Below, piece after piece: positions 37,875 to 44,950 of a stretch of DNA of 64,000 bases. Origin of the DNA: Pseudomonas sp. ZH-FAD (GTDB taxonomy: Bacteria; Pseudomonadota; Gammaproteobacteria; Pseudomonadales; Pseudomonadaceae). A program made the translations under genes and the position numbers. The notes beneath the pieces were generated by a model. The model saw only the letters and a list, made by a program, of their open reading frames with translations. It was not told the DNA's origin and did no database searches. The stretch covers positions 1-64,000 of the forward strand of contig NZ_PGLR01000018.1 in the NCBI RefSeq assembly GCF_002803095.1, in the 5' to 3' direction. Position 1 is the first letter of the stretch. Each line of letters begins with the position of its first letter.

Positions 37875-38858
37875 TCAGCGGTTTACGTCCACCACGAGAC
37901 GACCCCTTACTTTCCCTTGCAACAGATCACTCGCTGCCTCAAGACTCTGCGGCAGCGCAATCTCGCGCGTGATTTCTGTCAGTTTATGGAAATCCAACTC
38001 GTCACAGAGACGGCTCCATGCTTCGACTCTTCGTGCATAGTGCTGCGTGACACTGTTGACGCCGATCAGACTTACGCCTCTCAGAATGAAGGGCGCTACT
38101 GATGCCGGGAAATCCATACCTTGAGCCAAACCACAGGCAGCTACCGCACCTTCTGCTTGCGTGCCGGTACAGACATTGGCGAGCGTATGGCTTCCGACAG
38201 AGTCGATTGCGGCGGCCCATCGTTCCTTTGCAAGAGGACGCCCCGGCTCTGACAGCTCAGATCGATGAATGACAGTCTCGGCTCCGAGGTGCTTGAGGTA
38301 CTCGGTTTCCTCAAGCCTCCCTGTCGCAGCGATCACCGAATACCCATTGTTGGCTAGGAGCGCGATTGCAAAGCTTCCCACTCCACCGCTGGCTCCAGTG
38401 ACCAGAACCTTGCCGTGCTCCGGGCGAACTCCATGACGCTCCAATGCCATTAGGCAGAGCATGGAAGTGTATCCCGCCGTACCAATGGCCATCGCCTGTT
38501 GCTCACTGATGCCCAGGGGAAGTGGAATCAGCCAGTCACCGTTGACTCTTGCTTTTTGCGCCAGGCCTCCCCAATGAGTCTCACCTACTCCCCAGCCATT
38601 GAGCAGCACCTTGTCGCCGGCCTGGTACTTGGGGTGTGTGCTGTTCTCGACGGTGCCAACGAAATCGATCCCCGGCACCATCGGAAATTGGCGCACAACT
38701 GGGCTTTTTCCAGTGATTGCCAACCCATCCTTGAAATTGAGGGTGCTATAGGACACCCGCACGGTCACATCACCTTCGGGCAGTTGTTCGTCGCTCAGGT
38801 CGGTAATCCGAGCCTGGTACGTCGAGTCGACCTTATCAATCAAAATTGCCTTGAACAC
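37875..38858 (-). CDS. acuI: Acryloyl-CoA reductase AcuI (MDR superfamily)
   Basis: An NADPH-dependent quinone-oxidoreductase-like enzyme of the YhdH/AcuI group, which reduces toxic acryloyl-CoA to propionyl-CoA. From GTG 38858 (FKAILIDKVDSTYQARI) it has 327 residues. Features are STLNFKDGLAITGKSP, PGIDFVGTVE, VTGASGGVGSFAIALLANNG and a C-terminal LLQGKVRGRLVVDV. A GGAGGT lies 4 bases before GTG; an upstream ATG at 38870 is in frame but lies beneath that site. The operator at 38872-38886 touches the ribosome-binding region. Confidence 0.87.
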   Translation of the reverse strand: MFKAILIDKVDSTYQARITDLSDEQLPEGDVTVRVSYSTLNFKDGLAITGKSPVVRQFPMVPGIDFVGTVENSTHPKYQAGDKVLLNGWGVGETHWGGLAQKARVNGDWLIPLPLGISEQQAMAIGTAGYTSMLCLMALERHGVRPEHGKVLVTGASGGVGSFAIALLANNGYSVIAATGRLEETEYLKHLGAETVIHRSELSEPGRPLAKERWAAAIDSVGSHTLANVCTGTQAEGAVAACGLAQGMDFPASVAPFILRGVSLIGVNSVTQHYARRVEAWSRLCDELDFHKLTEITREIALPQSLEAASDLLQGKVRGRLVVDVNR

Positions 38859-38871
38859 ATTCACCTCCATT

Positions 38872-38886
38872 TAGACCGGTCGTCTA
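38872..38886. promoter_or_regulatory. TetR-type operator upstream of acuI
   Basis: TAGACCGGTCGTCTA, the third copy of the operator, lies immediately before acuI. It would place acuI under the same TetR repressor as dddA-acuN-acuK. Confidence 0.8.
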
Positions 38887-39116
38887 TAAATCAACCAAAA
38901 AGCATCAGCGTTCGATGCGGGTATTAACTCCTTGATGAAACATCGAGGAGTTGATCCATGAGTCAGCTGGCGCAACGCCTGGCGCCTTCCCAGCCAACTC
39001 TGCCGAGAACTGCCCATTCCGGACACAGGATGGCAGTCACGCGTAGCGCATTCCCCTCACGATCCTACGAGGTGATCTCGCAAGCTGTAGGCTTGTCGAT
39101 GTCAGGTGCGCATAAT

Positions 39117-39131
39117 TAGACCGAGCGTCTC
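39117..39131. promoter_or_regulatory. Fourth TetR-type operator copy
   Basis: TAGACCGAGCGTCTC lies between acuI and the aldehyde dehydrogenase, 167 bp upstream of the latter and about 259 bp upstream of acuI. It may serve an upstream acuI promoter or the aldehyde dehydrogenase. Confidence 0.65.
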
Positions 39132-39220
39132 TAAATGTCAAGCACGCATGCGCCAATCCAGGAAACAGACCTTGTCGCACAAAAAACCGGGTGGAGAAAT
39201 TGCTGAAACTAGATATTGAC

Positions 39221-39235
39221 ATATCTCGATATTGC
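39221..39235. promoter_or_regulatory. ArsR-type box upstream of aldehyde dehydrogenase
   Basis: ATATCTCGATATTGC lies 49 bp before the aldehyde dehydrogenase start, with the perfect core ATATC-TC-GATAT. Related sequences stand before the old yellow enzyme (40818-40833, opposite strand) and the ArsR gene (43125-43138). This suggests a local ArsR regulon. Confidence 0.65.
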
Positions 39236-39283
39236 AAATAGTTTAGAAATCGCAAGCCACCCTACCCCCCCTGGAGATACCCC

Positions 39284-40783
39284 ATGCAAAAGCTCGACGT
39301 TACCCTTCCGACCTACGTACCCGACAGCAGCTACGGCCTGTTCATCGACAACCAATGGGTTGCTGGTGAAAGTGGTGAGACTCTGTCCATCATCAATCCC
39401 GCTAACGGGCAAACGCTCACCAGCATCCCGAACGGCACGGCCGCTGATATCGATCGTGCGGTACAGGCCGCTCAGCGCGCCTTCGAAACCTGGCGGTTTA
39501 CCAGCCCCATCGAGCGCGCCAATGCCCTGCTGAAAATTGCTGATCTGATGGAAGCCGATGCAGAACGTTTCTCCGTCCTGGAGACTCTCGACGTAGGCAA
39601 GCCGATCCGGGAAAGCAGCAGCATCGACGTCCCGCTGGCCATCGATCACTTCCGTTACTTCGCCGGCGTGATCCGCAGTCACTCCGACGAGGCGGTCATG
39701 CTGGACGAACAGACCCTCAGCATCGTGCTCAGTGAGCCGCTGGGCGTGGTTGGCCAAGTAATTCCCTGGAACTTCCCGCTGCTGATGGCAGCCTGGAAAA
39801 TCGCCCCGGCCATCGCGGCGGGTAATACCGTGGTCATCAAACCATCCGAACTGACTCCGGTTACCATCCTTGAGCTCGCGAAGATTATCGCCAAGGTCCT
39901 ACCGGCCGGCGTCGTGAACATCGTCACCGGCACGGGGGCCTCTGCAGGCCAGGCGCTGCTGGACCATCCGGACGTGCGCAAGCTCGCCTTCACCGGCTCG
40001 ACCGGTGTCGGCATGCGTGTCGCCGATGCGGCGGCGAAGAAGCTGATTCCGGCGACCCTCGAGTTGGGCGGCAAATCGGCCAATATCGTCTTCCCCGATG
40101 CCAACTGGGACAAGGCCGTAGAAGGCGCTGCTCTCGCCATCCTTTGGAACCAGGGCCAGGTTTGCGAATCCGGCGCACGGCTGTTCGTCCATGAATCGAT
40201 CTATGAGCGCTTCCTGGCCGAGGTCCAGCAGAAGTTCGAAGCCGTGCGCGTAGGCGACCCGCTGCATCGGGACACCATGATGGGCGCCCAGGTCAGCAAG
40301 ACCCAGATGGAGCGCATCCTTGGTTACATCGATATCGCCAAGCAGGAGGGCGCACGGGTGCTGATTGGCGGTGGTCGTCTGACAGGACCTGCCTACGATA
40401 ACGGCTTCTTCATCCAGCCGACGATCCTGGTCGACGTGCGCAACGACATGCGCGTGGCTTACGAGGAGATCTTTGGCCCGGTCCTGTGTGTGATTCCGTT
40501 CAAGGATGAAGCGGAGGTCATCGCCATGGCCAACGACTCGGACTACGGGCTGGCCGGTGCGGTCTGGACCCAGGACATCAATCGCGCGGTGCGCGTGGCA
40601 CGTGCAGTGGAAACCGGTCGCATGTGGGTGAACACCTACCATGACATCCCTGCCCACGCGCCCTTTGGTGGCTACAAGAAGTCCGGCCTGGGAAGAGAGA
40701 CCCACAAGTCCATTCTCGAAGCCTACAGCCAGAAGAAGAATATTCTCGTCAGCCTCAAAGAAGCGGCCCATGGCTTGTTCTGA
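39284..40783 (+). CDS. NAD(P)-dependent aldehyde dehydrogenase
   Basis: A 499-residue aldehyde dehydrogenase. It contains VIPWNFPLLMAAWKIAPAIA (N163), the cofactor loop FTGSTGVGMRV, the general-base Glu E260 in LELGGKSANIV, the catalytic C294 in NQGQVCESGARL, and [13 protein letters not shown]. It oxidises an aldehyde to the acid; the substrate is not fixed by sequence, though the closest feel is of the acetaldehyde/medium-chain group. It is preceded by CTGGAG and the ArsR-type box, and is followed on the same strand by an old yellow enzyme, suggesting reactive-carbonyl detoxification. Confidence 0.92.
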   Translation: MQKLDVTLPTYVPDSSYGLFIDNQWVAGESGETLSIINPANGQTLTSIPNGTAADIDRAVQAAQRAFETWRFTSPIERANALLKIADLMEADAERFSVLETLDVGKPIRESSSIDVPLAIDHFRYFAGVIRSHSDEAVMLDEQTLSIVLSEPLGVVGQVIPWNFPLLMAAWKIAPAIAAGNTVVIKPSELTPVTILELAKIIAKVLPAGVVNIVTGTGASAGQALLDHPDVRKLAFTGSTGVGMRVADAAAKKLIPATLELGGKSANIVFPDANWDKAVEGAALAILWNQGQVCESGARLFVHESIYERFLAEVQQKFEAVRVGDPLHRDTMMGAQVSKTQMERILGYIDIAKQEGARVLIGGGRLTGPAYDNGFFIQPTILVDVRNDMRVAYEEIFGPVLCVIPFKDEAEVIAMANDSDYGLAGAVWTQDINRAVRVARAVETGRMWVNTYHDIPAHAPFGGYKKSGLGRETHKSILEAYSQKKNILVSLKEAAHGLF

Positions 40784-40817
40784 TGCTGTGAAGCGGGTTC
40801 AGTTTGCCCACTAACAT

Positions 40818-40833
40818 CGATAAATCGAGATAT
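40818..40833. promoter_or_regulatory. ArsR-type box upstream of old yellow enzyme
   Basis: On the minus strand this reads ATATCTCGATTTATCG, matching the box at 39221-39235 over ATATCTCGAT. It lies 14 bp before the old yellow enzyme start, a typical repressor position. Confidence 0.65.
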
Positions 40834-40846
40834 GCAGGTAATTGAA

Positions 40847-41971
40847 ATGAGTCAGTCTGTCCTCTTCAAAACCACCCAACTGGGTCCGTACACCCTCAAG
40901 AACCGCATCGTTCTGCCGCCGCTGACGCGCTCTCGTAGCTCTCAGCCCGGCAACATTCCGAACGATCTCATGGCCACCTATTACCGCCAGCGTACCGGTG
41001 CCGGCTTCATGGTGACCGAGGGCACCCAGATCGAACCCCGTGGTCAGGGTTACGCCTGGACCCCAGGCATCCACAGCGCCGAGCAGGTCGAAGGCTGGCG
41101 TAAGGTCACTGATGCTGTGCATGCCGAAGGGGGTGTGATCTTCGCGCAACTCTGGCATGTCGGCCGCGTGTCGCACACCTCCCTGCAGCCCCGCGGCGAA
41201 GCTCCGGTTGCGCCCTCGGCTATTCGTGCGGATAGCGTGAAGGTGTTCATCGAGACTGGCCCCGGCGCGGGGGCGTTGGCCGAGCCTTCCACTCCGCGAG
41301 CGCTATCGACTGCAGAGGTGAAGGAGTTGGTTCAGCTCTATGCCAAGGCCGCCCGGAATGCGTTGGACGCCGGTTTCGACGGCGTAGAGATTCACTGTGC
41401 GAACGGCTACCTGGTGAACCAATTCATTTCTGCCCATACCAACCGTCGCGATGACGAATATGGCGGCTCGCTGCAGAACCGCTTGCGCTTCCTGCGCGAA
41501 GTCACTGAGGCCGTTGCCGGCGTCGTAGGTAAGGAGCGCCTGGGCGTTCGCTTCGCACCGCTCTTCGCTACCACTGATGAGGATCGCGTCTACCTCGGCC
41601 TGGTTGAAGAAGATCCGCATCAAACCTATGTCGAGGCGGTGAAGATTCTCGAAGAAGTGGGCATCGCGTACCTGTCGCTCGCCGAAGCCGATTGGGAGAA
41701 CGCCCCCGAACTGCCCGAGGCGTTTCGCGAGGATGTTCGCAAGACCTTCAGCGGCAAGATCCTCTATGCCGGTAAGTACACCGCAGAGCGCGGTAATCGT
41801 GTGATCCAGGCTGGCTGGGGCGACCTGATCGCGTTCGGTCGACCCTTCATTGCGAACCCGGATCTGCCCGCCCGCATCGCCAACAATTGGCCGCTGAATC
41901 CGGTGGACCCGACCAGCATGTATGGCGGTACTGATAAGGGCTACACCGACTACCCGACCTATCAACCCTAA
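40847..41971 (+). CDS. Old yellow enzyme family ene-reductase (NemA-like)
   Basis: An FMN-dependent ene-reductase of 374 residues from ATG 40847 (MSQSVLFKTTQLGPYTLKNR). It has the OYE signatures RIVLPPLTRSRS, GVIFAQLWHVGRVSH, the substrate-binding His/Asn pair in VEIHCANGYLVNQFIS, and GDLIAFGRPFIANPDLP. Such enzymes reduce alkenes conjugated to carbonyl or nitro groups, including maleimide-like electrophiles. It lies between the aldehyde dehydrogenase and the luciferase-like gene. Confidence 0.93.
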   Translation: MSQSVLFKTTQLGPYTLKNRIVLPPLTRSRSSQPGNIPNDLMATYYRQRTGAGFMVTEGTQIEPRGQGYAWTPGIHSAEQVEGWRKVTDAVHAEGGVIFAQLWHVGRVSHTSLQPRGEAPVAPSAIRADSVKVFIETGPGAGALAEPSTPRALSTAEVKELVQLYAKAARNALDAGFDGVEIHCANGYLVNQFISAHTNRRDDEYGGSLQNRLRFLREVTEAVAGVVGKERLGVRFAPLFATTDEDRVYLGLVEEDPHQTYVEAVKILEEVGIAYLSLAEADWENAPELPEAFREDVRKTFSGKILYAGKYTAERGNRVIQAGWGDLIAFGRPFIANPDLPARIANNWPLNPVDPTSMYGGTDKGYTDYPTYQP

Positions 41972-42036
41972 TGATCGTCGCCGCGCCCTGAAGCCCCAGG
42001 GCGCGGCTCGTGGCCTTCCAGTAGAGGAAGATAGAT

Positions 42037-43002
42037 ATGTATCAACCGAGCACTGTTCCTCACCAAGACCATCATGGGTTCAGAAGAACCTTCATGCCGG
42101 GCAATCTGAGCCTGGGGTTGTTCTTCCCACTGGAGGCCTTCGAGTGGGATACGCCGACCATGCACAATCAGGTGGCATTGGCGAGACGGGCCGAAGAGCT
42201 AGGCTTTGCCACGCTCTGGTTACGCGATGTTCCACTTAGGGACCCGGACTTTGGTGATGTCGGCCAGGTTTTTGACCCGTGGGTCTACCTAGGCTACATG
42301 GCCGCCCATACCACCAAGATTGCCTTGGGTACCGCTTCAATCGCCCTGCCCTTGCACCATCCTTTGCATACAGCCAAGGCGGCAGCGAGCGTCGACCAAT
42401 TGAGCGACGGTCGGTTGCTACTGGGGGTGGCGTCTGGAGACCGTCCGGTGGAGTTTCCCGCATTCAACGTCGATCCCGAAAAACGGGGCGAGGTCTTTCG
42501 CGAAAGCTGTGAAGTCATACGCCAGGCCCATTCCAGTTCGTTTGCGCCCATTCGCTGGAGCGGCGGCGAGCTGCTAGGGGCTGACCTCATCCCCAAGCCT
42601 ACAACCCGTGAGATCCCTCTGTTCGTGACCGGGCATAGCCGCCAGTCGCTCGATTGGATCGCGCGCGAAAGCCATGGATGGATCAACTATCCACGCCCTC
42701 CGAAAATTCAGCAGATGATCGTCGAGGATTGGCGGCGTGAAGTCAGAACGCAGTGTGGCCCCGTCTACAAACCGTTCATGCAGTCGCTTTACATCGATCT
42801 CGATGCATCCCCGTCTGCCCTTCCCTCTCGAATTCATCTTGGGTTCCGTTTGGGGCGTGACCACCTGCGGGCTTTACTGGAGGCGCTTCAGGAAATCGGT
42901 GTGGACCACGTTATCCTGAACCTGAAATACGGCAGACGCCCCGCAGCCGAGGTTATCGAAGAGCTTGGCAAGCACGTTGTCCCTCGCTTTGGCGCGTTTT
43001 AG
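42037..43002 (+). CDS. Luciferase-like (LLM) flavin oxidoreductase
   Basis: A 321-residue member of the luciferase-like monooxygenase fold (TIM barrel using FMN or F420-type flavin). It contains LARRAEELGFATLWLRDVPL, TTKIALGTASIALPLHHPLH, SDGRLLLGVASGDRPVEFPA and LIPKPTTREIPLFVTGHSRQ. It begins 65 bp after the old yellow enzyme and probably shares its transcript. Substrate unknown. An inner ATG at 42094 is an alternative start; 42037 has the better GAGGAAG leader. Confidence 0.88.
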   Translation: MYQPSTVPHQDHHGFRRTFMPGNLSLGLFFPLEAFEWDTPTMHNQVALARRAEELGFATLWLRDVPLRDPDFGDVGQVFDPWVYLGYMAAHTTKIALGTASIALPLHHPLHTAKAAASVDQLSDGRLLLGVASGDRPVEFPAFNVDPEKRGEVFRESCEVIRQAHSSSFAPIRWSGGELLGADLIPKPTTREIPLFVTGHSRQSLDWIARESHGWINYPRPPKIQQMIVEDWRREVRTQCGPVYKPFMQSLYIDLDASPSALPSRIHLGFRLGRDHLRALLEALQEIGVDHVILNLKYGRRPAAEVIEELGKHVVPRFGAF

Positions 43003-43124
43003 CCTAGCGGAGCAATGGAATTGAGTCATGAGCGGTTCGGAGACAAGCGGTCGGTGAAGGTCACTTTGAGGCCTTCCCTTTCTCCGCGTTGACGAGGACA
43101 ATATCGTAATATTGCGAAAAATAG

Positions 43125-43138
43125 GTATCTCGATCTAT
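43125..43138. promoter_or_regulatory. ArsR-type box overlapping the arsR start
   Basis: GTATCTCGATCTAT shares TATCTCGAT with the boxes before the aldehyde dehydrogenase and the old yellow enzyme. It overlaps the ATG at 43137. A second AT-rich element, AATATCGTAATATTGC, lies at 43100-43115. Autorepression is the likely meaning. Confidence 0.6.
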
Positions 43139-43442
43139 GAGCATTGACGTGAATGAAGCCCTGAAGGCTTTGGCAAACCCGATTCGCCTCGCCATCCTCA
43201 ACTGGCTCAAGGACCCCCGGGCAAGCTTTCCTGAGCAAGAGGTCGATCCGGAAACGGTCGGGGTGTGCGTCAGCATCATCCAGGAGCGTACGGGCCTTTC
43301 GCAGTCCACCACATCGCTTTACCTGACAGCGTTGCAACGCGCGCAACTGGTGACATCGCAGCGCATCGGCCCCTGGACCTACTACAAGCGACATGACGAA
43401 AACATCGAAGCCTTCTTTACGGCGCTGCAGGAGAGGATCTAG
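43137..43442 (+). CDS. ArsR-family transcriptional regulator
   Basis: A 101-residue winged-helix repressor: ALKALANPIRLAILNWLKDP and ERTGLSQSTTSLYLTALQRA with GPWTYYKRHDENIEAFF. One Cys (GVCVSII) lies before the recognition helix, but no classical metal cysteine pair is evident. It may sense an organic electrophile through that Cys. It follows the aldehyde dehydrogenase, old yellow enzyme and luciferase-like genes, and the shared boxes suggest it controls them. Confidence 0.88.
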   Translation: MSIDVNEALKALANPIRLAILNWLKDPRASFPEQEVDPETVGVCVSIIQERTGLSQSTTSLYLTALQRAQLVTSQRIGPWTYYKRHDENIEAFFTALQERI

Positions 43443-43835
43443 GCCAATCCTGCCGGACATAGCTGGGACAGCCTGACGAACGACACATTGAGACCGATGT
43501 CCGCTCGATTACAGCCTGAGGATGATGACAGCGTTAATCTCCTCTACTTCGCCCGTGGAGTCGTAGTGATTCGCTACGTGTTCACGTTCGTCCTCCTAGA
43601 CCGCTTTGGCCGACCGAATCGAGTCGCGGGCTAGTTCGACAGCTCGATCCTGCATCCCCGTTGCCCATCGTATCGATGCTGTTTCCAGGCCATGGGGTAA
43701 GCGACCTGATCCCCTTACTTGTCCATAAGAGCTAGCATCGCACTACTCTGGCTTGCTAGCCCGCTGTACCACTGGTAGCCCACTTGCCCACCAACACAGG
43801 GTCTTTGGGAAACCGACTCCACGATAAATAATGTC
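43443..43835. other. Non-coding stretch after arsR
   Basis: This gap of about 390 bp between the arsR stop and the DUF3422 fragment holds no frame with protein character. It marks the junction between the aldehyde module and the decayed formaldehyde module. I see no inverted repeats or target duplications at either edge. Confidence 0.4.
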
Positions 43836-44111
43836 CTAAATCATTGCGTTTTTGACATGAAGTGGCGACGTATAGTCAGGCCCCGCGACGCCCAGACGCT
43901 GGGACAGCTCGGTCATCTCCGCCTGATCCTTGGCGGGGTCACCTTCCGTCATGAACGCCAGCTGCAACAAGCCCCGTGGTGCCTGGATGAGCAGGTGTGG
44001 ACGCGCATGCACTTCGTTCACGGCCAGTGCGCGGCCAGCATGGGCTTGCATACCATACACAGATGCAACAGCGGTGGATCGAGGGGTCGTATCGAAGAGG
44101 GGCTGTTTCAT
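43836..44111 (-). pseudogene. DUF3422 protein, N-terminal fragment
   Basis: From ATG 44111 the 91 residues read MKQPLFDTTPRSTAVASVYG, then AHAGRALAVNEVHARPHLLI and TEGDPAKDQAEM. The ..EVHARP..L..P segment is the N-terminal signature of DUF3422 proteins, normally over 400 residues. The rest is missing. A still more decayed copy of the same start lies at 50130-50228 in the second formaldehyde module, so the gene was once part of the module in both places. Confidence 0.65.
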
Positions 44112-44255
44112 GACGACCTCATTTCTTGTTGATTGAAGGGTTGTGCGCTTCGTGCTCGAAGCCCTTGGCATGACCCTGGACAACCGACGCAAGCACAGCG
44201 ATATCAGCCACATCCAGGATAGGCACGGCGCTGGAACCCCACGCCGTGCATTTGG

Positions 44256-44440
44256 TTAGTGCCGCTGTATCATTGAAACCGTGCGTTCCGGTGCGCCTTC
44301 GTGCGGCCGCTCGAAGGCTTCGTCGAGATCTTCGAGGCACATGCTGCGAGTTACGAACAGTGGCAGATCACACTCACCCTCCATGGCGTCTTCAACGCCA
44401 GAAAGTGGGCGCCCTCACCTCCCTCAAAAGCGCTAACGGC
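44256..44440 (-). pseudogene. frmA: frmA 3' remnant downstream of frmR copy 1
   Basis: On the minus strand the frame ending at 44256 reads GVEDAMEGECDLPLFVTRSM followed by CLEDLDEAFERPHEGAPERT. It aligns with [20 protein letters not shown] and [20 protein letters not shown], the end of the intact FrmA at 50700. A frameshift lies near 44405. About 85 percent of the gene is deleted, leaving the tail right behind frmR. Between 44119 and 44255 a further short frame (ending GHAKGFEHEAHNPSINKK) follows; I cannot identify it. Confidence 0.7.
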
Positions 44441-44715
44441 TAGCGAAGATAGGAGCGAACGATGGAGATCGTGTCGTCGATCGTCTGCTTTTGCGAATCA
44501 CTCCCGTCCACGGTGTGCGGGAACTCTTCTCGCAGGTAACTTTCCAGAATCGCCGCCATCAAGCCGTTCACGGCGCCACGGACGGCCGCAAGTTGCTGAA
44601 GAATCGCAGCGCACTCGGCCCCCTCATCAAGCGCTTGCTCGAGGGCATCTACCTGACCTCTGATGCGTCGTACACGGGTCAGTGCTTGTTTTTTCTCGCG
44701 GGGGTTATGGGGCAT
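44440..44715 (-). CDS. frmR: Formaldehyde-responsive repressor FrmR, copy 1
   Basis: A 91-residue CsoR/RcnR-family (DUF156) repressor. It has a formaldehyde-sensing N-terminus ([20 protein letters not shown]), the conserved Cys in [20 protein letters not shown] and a C-terminal [14 protein letters not shown]. In FrmR formaldehyde crosslinks the N-terminal Pro2 to this Cys; both are present. It now heads only a frmA tail, so it may cross-regulate the intact module at 50249-52140. Confidence 0.88.
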   Translation of the reverse strand: MPHNPREKKQALTRVRRIRGQVDALEQALDEGAECAAILQQLAAVRGAVNGLMAAILESYLREEFPHTVDGSDSQKQTIDDTISIVRSYLR

Positions 44716-44746
44716 TGAACACCTTCAAGGGTTACGTGCAGGCATC

Positions 44747-44769
44747 ATACTTTACTCCAGTGCAGTATA
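44747..44769. promoter_or_regulatory. Degenerate FrmR-type operator
   Basis: Half-sites ATACT and AGTAT stand about 13 bases apart, 32 bp upstream of frmR copy 1. The central C-tract seen in the intact operator at 52171-52192 is mostly lost. It would bind FrmR weakly, if at all. Confidence 0.4.
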
Positions 44770-44950
44770 ATGCCATGCAAATGGTTGAGATTCGTCGTTC
44801 AGGACGAGCGCTATCCATGCTAGTCGAATTTCCCCTCGAAGCGCGTCATTCGCATCCGAAGCGGCCATCATCGAAAACGACAGGCTCAGGATGTACGGCT
44901 GGGCGGGCTTGCGATCCGGCGCCTGAGCAATATCGTCACCGGTTCGAGAA

